Assembly (NCBI RefSeq): GCF_000224145.3
Contig: NC_020174.2
Span: 646,520-710,519, forward strand
Direction of reading: 5' to 3'
DNA from: Ciona intestinalis
Taxonomy: Eukaryota; Chordata; Ascidiacea; Phlebobranchia; Cionidae
Length of the DNA stretch: 64,000 nt
Shown: in pieces, positions 1-11,924 of the stretch
Layout: every line of letters begins with the position of its first letter
Numbering within the stretch: the first letter of the stretch is position 1
Notes under the pieces: generated by a model
Databases searched by the model: none
Seen by the model: only the letters and a program-made list of their open reading frames with translations
Told to the model about the DNA's origin: nothing
Program-made: the position numbers and the translations under genes

Positions 1-329
1 CCCATAAGACAATCTAATTTCCAATCCAGTTATTGAACATGCGTAATTACTAAACCTTATCCTACAGAATCTTTTTACAGAAACTTATTGTTTTGTTTTT
101 TTGTACCGTAGTGAATTGAGTTTTTATTTCGATAAATAGGTAATAGGCCAACACTCACAACTACCAGAAACCTCTGGGTCCCTTGAGGATCTTCCCCATA
201 CAGAATAGAAGTGATATGTATGAAAGTTAAACCATATAAACCACTTGTTTTTTTTTTCCATTAACCGTATCCCATCAGTCATGACAGTTTCCACTTGCCA
301 CTTAATGTAACAGAGTCTTGTAGTTGTAG

Positions 330-3300
330 TTAATGTTACAACCTCCTCAGCCATACTAGATGTGAACAGTGGTTCAGGTTCTTTACAATCAACCTCACGT
401 TCAACGTTGTCACTCGCTGTTCCAATGTCCGGTGAACAAAAATCAAGACAAAAGACATTAAGCAAAAGTAGATAGTAGCTTGACACTAACTCACATTAGC
501 TTGCTTGGCTTGGATATCTTGGAGCAAGATATCCTGCTTATTCTGGTGTGGTAGCAAACTAGCAAACTAGATTCACCACTTTCTTAATTACGGCACCCAC
601 TTTGAAACATAATTCATTTTTCCTTTCACCACAAATACCAGCAACAGTTTCATATGGTAATAAGTCAACCCTGGCCTACATTCCAGCTCCCTGGAGTGCC
701 TTTACATAGGAGCTCACCCTTACGGAATAAATTGCAGACTTTTGTTTATAGCATGGCACTTAGGATCTCACCAATATACAATAAGATACAGTATAATGCG
801 TCAACACATATTATAGATCTCTATATTCACACAGCATGTTGTACTGAGTATGTGGTGGATTGGTAGAAGTAGTGATTTCATTTTAACCAATAAAATTCAC
901 CTGAAAAGTTTGTGGTATGCAAATGCCATTGAAAACCAAAAGCTAGTGGCAGATGCCAATAACCTCTGCTATATGTAGCTTTAACTGGTGTGTATTGGCA
1001 TTAAGATTATTGCATTTGCCAAAAGCTACCGTGAATTTCGTGGGTTAAATCTGCTCAATCAATATTAACTAAGCATGCTATGTTGAAATTGTAGCAAATA
1101 TTCAACAACCATAGTTTGTATGTTGGGTGTACAGGGTGTTTATATTAAATGTTAGTGCTTTTACACTTTAAACAATTGAAAAGATTAATTTGGCATCTTT
1201 ACCTAAATAAACGCAAGGTTTGTTTCTAGAGTTTTTAGTCACCCTTTTCCTGTCTTCCCAGTTAAAGCTGTGTTTTCATTTCATTATTATTTCAGTTAAT
1301 TTGTCAAAACACTTTCTGGAAATCTCTAAGTGTTTAATTGCTGCTTAAGACTTTGTGTTTATTCATAATATGTTAATAAAGTTTAACTGTTATGTCATAA
1401 TAAGTGAATGTTTATTTTATGACATAATAGTCCATAGTCATGTACTCGTGTATTCCTACATGACTATATATATTATATTATTGTTTTCACAATTATTACT
1501 ATTTTATGTTCACAATCTCTTCTTTGTGATGTCATAGTTTATTTGTTTTAGAACTAAGCTCAAGTATTCGCAATTTATCGGGATCCCAACAAAGCTTGTC
1601 GAAAGAAAAACGGAAAATATTTGGATCAACACAGAGTTTGGCTGTGAAAGGTGATGCATGTGAATCTTAACTAGGGTCACAGTAGAAAAGTTTGTGTTCA
1701 AAATAAAGCCGGAGGAAAATACATTCAACTTTAAAAAAGGAGTTTAAAAACTCCACAAAAATTAATTAAAACTAGGTACAACCTGTCAGATTACCTCATA
1801 AAAGGTAACTTTGAAGGTTGATATTGAAGGTCGATATTAAAGGTTTTATCTATTGACTACCCTAGGGTCTAAAGCAAGCGTTTCTCATGTTTTTTCTACC
1901 AAGTGTATAAAAACACAACACTGGTGTTATAACGACGGTTGTTGCTCTAACACAGAAGGTTTATAAGTCACATTCATTTATTCATATGTTAAAACAAAAC
2001 CAGTAATAATAAGTTACACAAAAATACACCTTAGCAAAAACAATTTACATCTCTGGGACTTTATAGGGGTTAGGGGTTTGTAGCCCGATCAAATCTAGTT
2101 GTTTTCTCTTTTGTAGCTGTCGGGAAAAAGCTTCGATTCGGGCATAAGAAAAGAACACTAGGTGGAAGTAGAGAGTCATTGGCAACCTCAGATTTTGAAT
2201 TATCAGATAGGGAGAAGTTTAGTTCGGTGAGCTCATTGCTGTGTGATATATGTGTTTGGCATAAGTATAATGGTGGCTGTACACAGTATCCGGAATTCTT
2301 CCGTTTTGTCTGTTTTGTCCGGATTTCGCTGCTGCATGCGGAACTCGAAATGGGTTTGCATATGACTTCGCAAGCGAATTCGCACGCCGGATACTGTGTA
2401 CAGCCACTTTAAAAAGAAATCTCCTGGCACGTTTGTTTTTTGTGGTCTAACTAAACTAAGGGGGCCAATGTCTTGGGGCAAGACACCACTAGGGCTTGCT
2501 GTTGAGTAAGAACACATTCGTCTGCAATGCTAGCAGCGTAAAGCCTTAACTGGTATGACGGTATCCACTGGGCCACAGATATGTGCGCTAGCAACTGTGC
2601 CATGACGCAATTGTTTTTGTTGTTTATTATTAAAAATATGTAATATCATATGTATGATAATTTAATAAACAGGTTCTATTTATTTACCTCATAAACCTAT
2701 ATTAAACATCACACATACAAGACATAGACATAATGAATATAAAAGTTAAAACATTCCAGACTTTTCGTGAAGTATTAAACGAACTTGAACCAACATGCCA
2801 GGATGAAGAAGTTTTCCTCACCAAGTTCTTCCATCTTAATGTTGAGAGTGCCGATACCATGATGCCGGTGTGTAATGCTTGATGTGTCTGTTGTGTGTGT
2901 ATCCTGTATAAAGTGTATGTACATGTAGTTATGATGGATGCTGGTGTCAATGCTTGATCAGCAATAACAATATATGTACACAAAATATTAAACACATAAA
3001 AGCTAAACTACGACTTAATATTAATANNNNNNNNNNNNNNNNNNNNNNNNNNNNNNNNNNNNNNNNNNNNNNNNNNTAACAACAGAATAATAAAGTTGAG
3101 GCGTACAGGCTTTAATAGGAAGTTTTGCATTAATCCTAGTTATATTATTGAAGTACATTATATATACATTGTATATATATGTTGTACATTCTACATACAG
3201 TGTATTATATATACATTGTATATATATGTTGTACATTCTACATACAGTGTATTATATATACATTGTATATGCATGTTGATAATGGTATACTCTATTACCC

Positions 3301-6300
3301 TTTTTGCATGGTCACTTTTATGCGCGTAAGTACTCGCATATTTACTCGCAAAAACAAAGTTAGCACACATAACGTCATAAGCGTGTCATCTGCTGTAGAA
3401 GGTTGGTTGTTACTCGATTATGCGAGTAAAGAAAACTATGGTGGAAGTACAGTTTTACTTTTAAGAGATTAACCTTTTTTGGGTATTATTTTTAAACCAA
3501 TGACCATGCAAAATATCGCCGTTAGCGAGTTATCATATGACGAGTTAATACAGATCCTTTTCGCATTAACTTTTTACCTTGTAAAAAGGGTATATACGTA
3601 CTTTGTATGGTGTATATTACATTCAGGGGCGCAACCAGGGGGGCTGTTTTGCTGTCATGGCAGCCCCCTTTTCCGCAGACACGCACGCAGCCANNNNNNN
3701 NNNNNNNNNNNNNNNNNNNNNNNNNNNNNNNNNNNNNNNNNNNNNNNNNNNNNNNNNNNNNNNNNNNNNNNNNNNNNNNNNNNNNNNNNNNNNNNNNNNN
3801 NNNNNNNNNNNNNNNNNNTAAACTAGTCGTCAGAAACAGAAATTATACAAAAACTACAGATGGTATGGGAGCAAATAAAACACGATTGTTTACCAATAAT
3901 CTCGTTTGTGACGTAAAAATCGTAATGGTTTTTCAAAGGTTTATTCTGACGTAAATAATCGTTACATTATCCACGATGCACATGCGTAAAACTTGCACCA
4001 ATGTTTCATCAGTTTATACTAATTTAGATACGTCTTTTTAATAATGTAGTGTTAGTTTTAATTTACCGCGTAAAATAGAATATATATTAGTGTGCACAAC
4101 CGATAAAGGGAGTGTTTTATCGTGTCATAGATATGCGCATTCGTGAAACGTTGACTGGACGTAAATATGACAGCCCCCTTTTGAACGCGCTGGTTGCGCC
4201 ACTGATTACATTGTATATGTATGTTGTACATTATACGTACAGTGTATGGTATATATTACATTAAATTAATCCCACAGGGAGGGTCAGATGATGAGGAAGA
4301 TGACACGGATCAAGGAATCGCAAGTCGGAAGAAGTATCAGGAGTAAGTTTGGATCTAGTGGCTTCCTTTGTTGAAATATCAGTGTTAGAAACTTCTGTAT
4401 TGTTTTGGTAAATACCAGTAAAGTTAAGTTTAACAAATTGTATAATATAAGAGACATATTTCCATTAAATGGCATCGTCAGAATGGATAAGTTAAGCATC
4501 TTTATCATGACATCAGTGCAACACAGCACNNNNNNNNNNNNNNNNNNNNNNNNNNNNNNNNNNNNNNNNNNNNNNNNNNTCTACATACAGTGTATTATAT
4601 AAACATTGTATGGTCACTTTTGTGCTCGTAAGTACTCGCATGTTTACTCGCAAAAACAAAGTTAGCACACATAACGTCATAAGCGTGTCATCTGCTGTAG
4701 AAGGTTGGTTGTTACTCGATTATGCGAGTAAAGAAAACTATGGTGGAAGTACAGTTTTACTTTTAAGAGATTAACCTTTTTTGGGTATTATTTTTAAACC
4801 AATGACCATGCAAAATATCGCCGTTAGCGAGTTATCATATGACGAGTTAATGCGGATCCTTTTCGCATTAACTTTTTACCTTGTAAAAAGGGTATATACG
4901 TACTTTGTATGGTGTATATTACATTGTATATGTATGTTGTACATTATACGTACAGTGTATGGTATATATTACATTAAATTAATCCCACAGGGAGGGTCAG
5001 ATGATGAGGAAGATGACACGGATCAAGGAATCGCAAGTCGGAAGAAGTATCAGGAGTAAGTTTGGATCTAGTGGCTTCCTTTGTTGAAATATCAGTGTTA
5101 GAAACTTCTGTATTGTTTTGGTAAATACCAGTAAAGTTAAGTTTAACAAATTGTATAATATAAGAGACATATTTCCATTAAATGGCATCGTCAGAATGGA
5201 TAAGTTAAGCATCTTTATCATGACATCAGTGCAACACAGCACTAAAACCTTTAGCATATACTACAAAACTACAAAATTCCCTTTAATATTAACTTTTCCA
5301 CTTGATTACGCAGGGCACAAGTAACAAAGGAAATTCGGTGAGTCATTGTTTAGATTATTTCTATTCTATATTGGGTATTAACCTTGATATAGTAGGTTGG
5401 GGTAAGATGGTTCATGTTACCAATATATTTTATCACTTGGTAGTTAACAAAAAACTATTTACTGAAATATTTATTTCTGGTCTTACTGCTATAAAAGAGA
5501 GTTGTGAATTGTTAAGAAAATATGGGATATTATGAATTAACAGGAACCCATCTTACCCCACTGTACTATGTAATTTAGTCTGCAGATGTTTAGTTTAGCC
5601 GTTAGTTATAGAATACTATTAAAGTAATTTACATAGACTTTATTGCATAACACCAATGTTTTTTGTATAACATTAACAATATGTTAAAATAATGTAGCAT
5701 TAAAACTCTCATGAGGAATGGCATTACAATAATACATTTTTGTTAAAATTAACAATGTTAATTTATATCAAATATATTCATAACTAACCAAAATATTGAA
5801 TAAGGAAATTAGTCACCTAAACTTATGCCAATTTTAAGCATACGGAAACGTATGATTTGACATATTATCATTATTTTTAATTAGTTATTACTTTGTACTA
5901 CTGGATTAGTAGATAAATGTTGTTGCATTTGAAATGCAACTTTACTAACTCTCTCTAGGCCAGCCAACATTGTGTGGTAAGTCTGCATCCTTTAGAAAGC
6001 CAATAATTTGCATTTTTCTTGCAAAATTTTTCATTTCATGACCGTTTTTGTGTGGCGACTTATCATTTCTGTAACTTTGCAATAATGTGTGGAATATATT
6101 TCATTTATTTTGCTTTCTATTAAATTATTGGTGCAATGGTTAGGTTATGCTGTACTATGGATATGGGGGTCACATTTTCATGTTTCAAAAAAATCTTGGG
6201 TGACATTGTTAAAATGCAGTTGCATTCATAGTTTTCAAACATAGGGAACCTCATTGATTAATGTGATGAATGCAATAACTGTTGTTTGTATAGACATCAA

Positions 6301-9300
6301 ACAGCAGGGTAAAATCTGGGGTGACATTGTTAAAATGCAGTTACATTCATAGTTGTCAAACATAGGGAACCTCATTGATTAATGTGGTGAATGCAATATA
6401 CTTTGGCTCTGCTTGTTTGTATAGACACCCAACAGCAGGGTAAAATCTGGGGTGACATTGTTAAAATACAGTTACACTCATAGTTGTCAAACATAGGGAA
6501 CCTCATTGATTAATGTGGTGAATGCAATATACTTTAGTTGTGTTTGTTTGTAGACACCTAACAGCAGGGTAAAATCTGTTTTAGTTTAAACTGGGGTGCT
6601 AAACCTATGATATCTTCCCTGTTCCAATAGTTAGGATATTAGACACCTATGGTGCTACTCTACATGTATAGTTTGGTATCCATGCATGGGAAAATAATAA
6701 CAAACATGTTTTAATGCAAAGGGTTGATTTCTAAGACAGGCATGGTATAATATGTTTTGAAATATTGCCTCGTTTATTGTAAACAAAGTTTAAATTATTA
6801 TTGTTGGTTTACTTTCCCTGCATGCTCTTAAAGTCACACTGATTGATTCAGCACAAATTAAACATAGAAATATAATTTCTATCTTTATGATGCTCTAAAT
6901 TCTTATCCTTTTTATTTTAAAACTAAACAAATTATTCTTGACTTCAGATACTTAGTGAAAGTTCTTATTATACTTTAACATATTCTTTGACTAAAACAGA
7001 CTCCGTATTTTTAGTAAAGTAATATTAAACAATAAGCGCACTGCAATCTATGGCAATTATCTCACAACTGTTTAATTATTTTAACCAAATTTGCGTAAAT
7101 TTTAAGCAGTGACATTTCATTAATTATATGATTCAAGATCTTATAACAGTTTAAAAATCCTGTTATATTTTTCCTATTAATATTTTAATTTAGTAAGTCC
7201 TTTAAATCTAAGTACATCTACTAAACATGTTAACTTAATATGATAAAAGTTTAATCTATTATTACTTAAAAATGTAATGATTTGTAGGCATGGCAAACCA
7301 GGGTTTTTGGGACGTAATTTGCCCCATTGCCCTGGAATTGCGGTTACCTGAAATATTAACAATCTAAAGAAAACACAATTTAAGTGAATTTGAAATATTT
7401 TGTTTGGGACTAGGCCAAGAACCTATATCTATTGCCATTGCTTTTAAATTCTTATCAAGTCTGTGTGACAGCGACTTTCCCAGGGTATTGGAGTGAGGGC
7501 CCAACCTGGTCTATTCTCCAAGCACCTGATGTGCACGACCTTACCTATATAGATCAGAGTTTTGGACCTTTTTGTTGGTTAGGACTTATATATATACATA
7601 ATATAGTAATGGTATGTTGTCATTCTAATTTCAACTAAGTTGTCACGAACAGGAGAATGATGACTGAAATCTTCTCTGTTGTTGAATCTGAGTTATTATC
7701 ATTGGTAGCGTTTGGTGAAGACCTTGATCCATTGAATTCACTTAATATGTTGGTGGTTATCGGACAAAGGGTTTCTCAAGCTCAGCAGGTGTGTGTTTTA
7801 AAGGAGTGGGGGTGGTTGCATATTATAACATGGGCCTACTGTCGAGTTATAACATGGGTGTCTTCTTATACACCAGACACACATGGTGTATTCATACACC
7901 TCATGCTCACTGTCGAGTTATAACATGGGTGTCTTCTTATACACCAGTCACACATGGTGTATTAGTACACCACGTGCTTACTGTCGAGTACCCTTACAGA
8001 TACTTTTTCAGGGGGTTGAGTCATATTGTATGATAGGTGTCTTGTTATACACCAGACAGTGCAGACATTGTGTTTTCAGACACGTTATGGTCACTAAAAT
8101 TGTGGCATAATTTTTTATTTTTTTACACAAGTAACAGATTCACACAGTAGAGCTATCTTATGATATTATATCACCAAGCCTTTTCTACATGATAAAATAA
8201 ACTCCCGTCCAATGCCAATTCATCTTAGATAACCATTGATATTAATTACATTTCCAAACCACATGCAGGTCAACGATGGATCGTTTCTTGCCAAGATGCT
8301 CGGGAATTGTTTGATTGAAGTGAAAAGAAATTTTGACAATTTCATCGTAAGTTTTGAACACAACTTAAAATATATATAAGCACATGCCTATCCTGGATTA
8401 AATTATGCTAAGACTTTCATCTTAAAATGTATGAGCTGTGTAAAACCTGTTTGTATATTGAAATAGAAATACTTTGATATATCCCTTTTTATTGGTGAGG
8501 TTTTTGTCTCTTTAGAAAAACAAAGTCCGGATGGTTCAAGAGAGCCACGTTAGCAAAGGGAAGAAGTGCGGCATCCTCCCCTTTGTTCAGGATTTTGAGG
8601 ACTTTGTTGGACTCGCTGAAAGCATCTTCCGCGACTCTGGGAGGAGAACGGACATCGATAAAGCTTACAGCACCCTTATTTGGGCCGTGTTTGAAACAAG
8701 TATGTTATGTGGGTGTTGGTGTGGCTTGCTTGTATGAGGTTATGGGGAGTGAAGATATTTGTAATAGGTCGCTTGGCTAATTATAAACCTGCTTTTGTTA
8801 GGTGTGTTTGTATATTGTTATTGGTAAATAAATACTGTTACACTTATAATTGTCAAACATAGGGAACCTCATTAATTAATGTGGCAAATGGAATATACTG
8901 CTTGTTTGTATAAATATATAACAGCAGCGAAAAATATCACTTACCCTCAAAACTGCAGTGCTAAAACATTGGATGTCACCTCCGTTCCAAAGTTAGGTAG
9001 CAGGCAAATAGGCATCCCATAACAATACACCTATGTTAATCTCCACTTACAATTGCCTACTAGTCAGTTGCAACAACAATTTTTTCTTTTTTCTTTACAG
9101 TTGAGAGAGTATCCGGTGACAGCCAGAAAACACCGGCAGAAGTTGTAATGTTCGAGAATTATCATCATTTACTAAATTGTTTGTCGAGTTTAAAGATTGC
9201 TGCGCTTGAAAACGAGAAGAAGCAAGTCCGAGTTCGATACAATGAAAACTTTAATAGTTACGTTACAACTATGCTGGGGAGGCCATTGGAGAAACTAAGT

Positions 9301-10981
9301 GTAAGTATAAATATACAAGCAATACTACAAGTATGCTGTATACATATAATTTGTTAAGTGGAAGTCTCATTGGTTTGTTTGTTATAGTAGTTGAATGTAT
9401 ATGGTTTGGATGCAATGTGACTTTTATCTTTGAAGAAATAAGTTTTAAGTGCTAGAGTTATCGTACATACTATTATAATGTTCATCTCATTTTCCATTAA
9501 ACTTATGTAAGTATTATGATATTTAACTAAGTTTAGGGTTTGTGATGTTTGTTTTTTGACTATAATTGAATGTGAATGGTGCATGTTACGAAAACATTTA
9601 TGTTATAGCTTGACAGTGAGCATGATGTGTATTAATCTGTGTCTGGCACAAACGAAGACAATATACATAGCTTGGTGTGACACCAGATTGTATCATACAT
9701 ACAAACATTATTACCACCAACCAAACATTTAACTTGTGTTTAGAATTTCTTCGAAGGAGTCAAGCAAGTAATAGATGGTGGACTTCGCCCCGAAGAAGTC
9801 GGGTTTCAGCTTAAATACAGCAAGCAAGAGTTGCGTAAATGCATCAAGGAATATAGTGGTAAAGAAGTGAAGAAGGGACTGGAATCTGTTTATCATAAAA
9901 TCGTCAAACATACATCGGAAGCCGACCATATGTTGTTAAGGGTATGTTTGTTGTTTGTATTTAATATAAGATGGATGACGTTGGCACATAAAGCTAATAA
10001 ATTATAAATGCTATTTTAGAGTTTTGAGAATATGATTATATGAATATTAAAATATATTTTAATTACTTCCAAAATCCTTGGTTACAACTACTATCCTACC
10101 TCAACCTTTTATAAGTATGCTTTGATTTAGTGATTCCATGGGGTCCTGATAGTGGCACCCAGTGGATTGTTGTTTGTGTTATTAGACCTACATCTCAGGT
10201 CCCACCTGGCTATATACCCTAATACCCTAACCTACTATATACCATGTACCATCTTACCCCAACCTACTATATAACATGTACCATCTTACCCCAACCTACT
10301 ATATAACATGTGCCATCTTACCCAACTATGTACCATCTTACCCCAACCCACTATATAACATGTGCCATCTTACCCCAACCTAATATATAACGTGTATCAT
10401 CTTACCCCAACCTAATTTATGGCATGTACCATCTTACCCCGATCTGCTATATAACATGTACCATCTTACCCCAACCTAATATATACCTGTACCATCTTAC
10501 CCCAACCGTGTACCATCTTACTCCAACCTAATATATAACACGTACCATCCTACCCCAACCTAATATATGGCATGTACCATCTTACCCCAACCTACTATAT
10601 AACATGTACCATCTTACCCCAACCTACTATATAACATGTACCATCTTACCCCAACCTACTATATAACATGTATCATCTTACCCCAACCTACTATACAACA
10701 CGTATCATCTTACCCCAACCTAATATATACATGTACCATCTTACCCCAACCTATTATATAGCATGTACCATCTTACCCCAACCTAATATATAACATGTAC
10801 CATCTTACCCCAACCTACTACACCCCAGGTTGTATGGCAGGACATGCAGAAAGAGTTTATTCGTCAATACAAAGACTTTGAAGATTTAATCGCGAAATGT
10901 TACGCTGGAAGTCAGATCAAGTTGGAATTCACAATCGATGACGTTTTGAATTATTTCTCTGACATTGCATTGGCACAGTAG
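330..10981 (+). CDS. EXOC1: Exocyst complex component 1 (Sec3), C-terminal half; 5' end outside window
   Basis: Subunit of the exocyst, the complex that tethers secretory vesicles to the plasma membrane. Exons: 330-467, 1552-1650, 2117-2226, 2760-2867, 4991-5055 (near-identical copy at 4278-4342), 5314-5337, 7653-7788, 8269-8346, 8516-8699, 9101-9300, 9744-9941, 10829-10981 (TAG). Codon phase agrees at every junction, giving about 497 residues; vertebrate EXOC1 has about 890, so the N-terminal lipid/GTPase-binding part lies to the left. The first two or three exons encode a Ser-rich low-complexity linker. From 7653 on, the protein follows the conserved EXOC1 C-terminus closely, including [44 protein letters not shown] and a final exon starting [18 protein letters not shown]. 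Odd points: a 24-nt microexon at 5314-5337 and the duplicated 65-nt exon. Identity of the C-terminal half is very secure; the exon at 330-467 is less so. Confidence 0.95.
2271..2410. mobile_element. Small palindromic MITE, GTGGCTGTACACAGTATCC ends
   Basis: Starts GGTGGCTGTACACAGTATCC and ends with the reverse complement, leaving about 140 bases. Related copies are at 29122-29254 and about 39385-39537. Lies in an EXOC1 intron just after exon 2117-2226. Confidence 0.75.
3027..3076. other. Assembly gap (50 N)
   Basis: Run of 50 N inside an EXOC1 intron, followed by a 47-bp ATATACATTGTATATA-type tandem repeat at about 3150-3270. Confidence 0.99.
3624..4204. mobile_element. hAT-like non-autonomous DNA transposon with 8-bp target duplication
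   Basis: Ends are CAGGGGCGCAACCAG and the complement of CTGGTTGCGCCACTG, a 15-bp terminal inverted repeat with one mismatch. It is flanked by ATTACATT on both sides (3616-3623 and 4205-4212). CAG..GGCGC ends with an 8-bp duplication are typical of the hAT superfamily. CAGCCCCCTTTT occurs near both ends. About 581 bases including 125 N (3694-3818); no transposase frame is seen. The uninterrupted site, with a single ATTACATT, is present near 4917-4924. Confidence 0.85.
3694..3818. other. Assembly gap (125 N) inside the hAT-like element
   Basis: Run of 125 N. Confidence 0.99.
4530..4579. other. Assembly gap (50 N)
   Basis: Run of 50 N between the two copies of the duplicated EXOC1 segment. Confidence 0.99.
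5388..5569. mobile_element. MITE, GGTTGGGGTAAGATGG ends
   Basis: About 180 bases from TATAGTAGGTTGGGGTAAGA to its inverted partner CCATCTTACCCCACTGTACT. It is a sub-family of the GGTGGGG-end elements. Lies in the EXOC1 intron after the 24-nt microexon. Its terminus is the likely source of the 10196-10825 satellite. Confidence 0.75.
6190..6580. repeat. Tandem repeat, about 117-bp unit, three copies (EXOC1 intron)
   Basis: The unit carries GGGGTGACATTGTTAAAATG and CATAGGGAACCTCATTGATT and ends near AACAGCAGGGTAAAATCTG. A single diverged relative lies at about 8838-8935. Confidence 0.85.
7828..8065 (+). repeat. 71-bp minisatellite, about three copies (EXOC1 intron)
   Basis: Units of GAGTTATAACATGGGTGTCT, TCTTATACACCAGACACACA, TGGTGTATTCATACACC. 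Forward orientation. The same unit recurs near 18473, 40200 and 50463. Confidence 0.85.
10196..10825. repeat. Minisatellite of about 32-bp MITE-end units, running to the last EXOC1 acceptor
   Basis: About 20 copies of ACCATCTTACCCCAACCTAC followed by TATATAACATGT, with unit-length variation. The monomer is the reverse complement of the TATAGTAGGTTGGGGTAAGA end of the 5388 MITE. The last unit runs into CACCCCAG at 10821-10828, directly before the final EXOC1 exon, and so forms its pyrimidine-rich acceptor region. Confidence 0.9.
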
Positions 10982-11902
10982 ATGCTTGATTGACTTTATA
11001 AACAGTGGGTTCAATATATGCGGCACTGTAACACTTTACCAAACTGAATGTATGACTTACATACACCTGCCATGTAGTATAAAGTATTAGGCGCCAGAAT
11101 TTTTAAAATGCAGGTGGGAGGGAAGTTAGACACACAAACCTGTGAGACATATCTGGCTTATTGGTCGTAATGTGACCCTGCCACCCCAGGTTTGGCGACT
11201 ATAACAATTTAAACAACATGAGTACCATTTTTGATAATAGACAAAAACTTTAACAAATTTAGACATTTTTATATGCTGTTTACATGTTATGGTGCATTGT
11301 TACAATAGTGATGGTGTTATCATATGAAAAATTGTTGTGATGCATCAGTGATATGATCATATGAATCTATCACGCCATGATTGATGTGCAATCCTCTTAT
11401 TTGTTATTCCTATATATTATTATCTTGTTATAAATATATGAATGCTTTGATTTTTGTTTATTATTGTGCATAGCTTAACCATTAAAATAGTGACGCAAAA
11501 GTTAGCATCATTTTACAGACTATGTCAATAATTTGTCTTAGGTATAAACTTACCAAAACTTTAGACTTTGTTTTCAAAATGTTTCGCTAAATATAAAGTC
11601 ATATTTTTGTTAGACTCTGCATATGATTTCATTTTGATTCTATTTATATCAGGCACTGTTTTTTGAATGTGAACTTGAGTCTTAAAGCTTCTAAAAAGAT
11701 TCTTTCCTGAAGTTAATTTTGTTGCTTTGATTGCTGTTAATGCATTAATGTTTGAACCAGCGGTTCTTAATCTTTTTAACCCAAGTCCCATTTGTTGGAC
11801 ACTAAACTCCCAACCCATCAAAACCATTACACGTTGATTTGTTCATTGGTGTAGTATGTGTAAAGCTATGGCTTATTTCTCAACTTCATTATTTATCTGC
11901 AG
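10982..11902. other. Intergenic EXOC1-ANAPC5, no gene seen
   Basis: About 0.9 kb of AT-rich sequence holding the EXOC1 3' UTR and the ANAPC5 promoter/5' UTR. No convincing coding potential on either strand. Confidence 0.6.
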
Positions 11903-11924
11903 GAACATTAGTAGTTAGGCCACA

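Larger units (their letters stand above)
3238..5243. repeat. Local duplication containing an EXOC1 exon, copies around a gap
   Basis: Sequence at about 3310-3623 plus 4205-4529 recurs almost unchanged at about 4608-5243, including the 65-nt exon (4278-4342 and 4991-5055). The copies differ by the hAT insertion, a roughly 40-base indel near 3265-3305 and a few substitutions. A 50-N gap (4530-4579) separates them. This fits two haplotypes placed in tandem, or a recent true duplication. Confidence 0.85.

Noticed and set aside
124..486. 120-codon minus-strand frame with a hydrophobic start
   Set aside because: The plus strand at 330-467 gives a Ser/Thr-rich exon that joins EXOC1 in phase, and the minus frame has no recognisable domain.
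4284..5257. Repeated minus-strand frames [15 protein letters not shown]... at 4284 and 4997
   Set aside because: They are the antisense of the duplicated EXOC1 exon and its intron, doubled by the local duplication.
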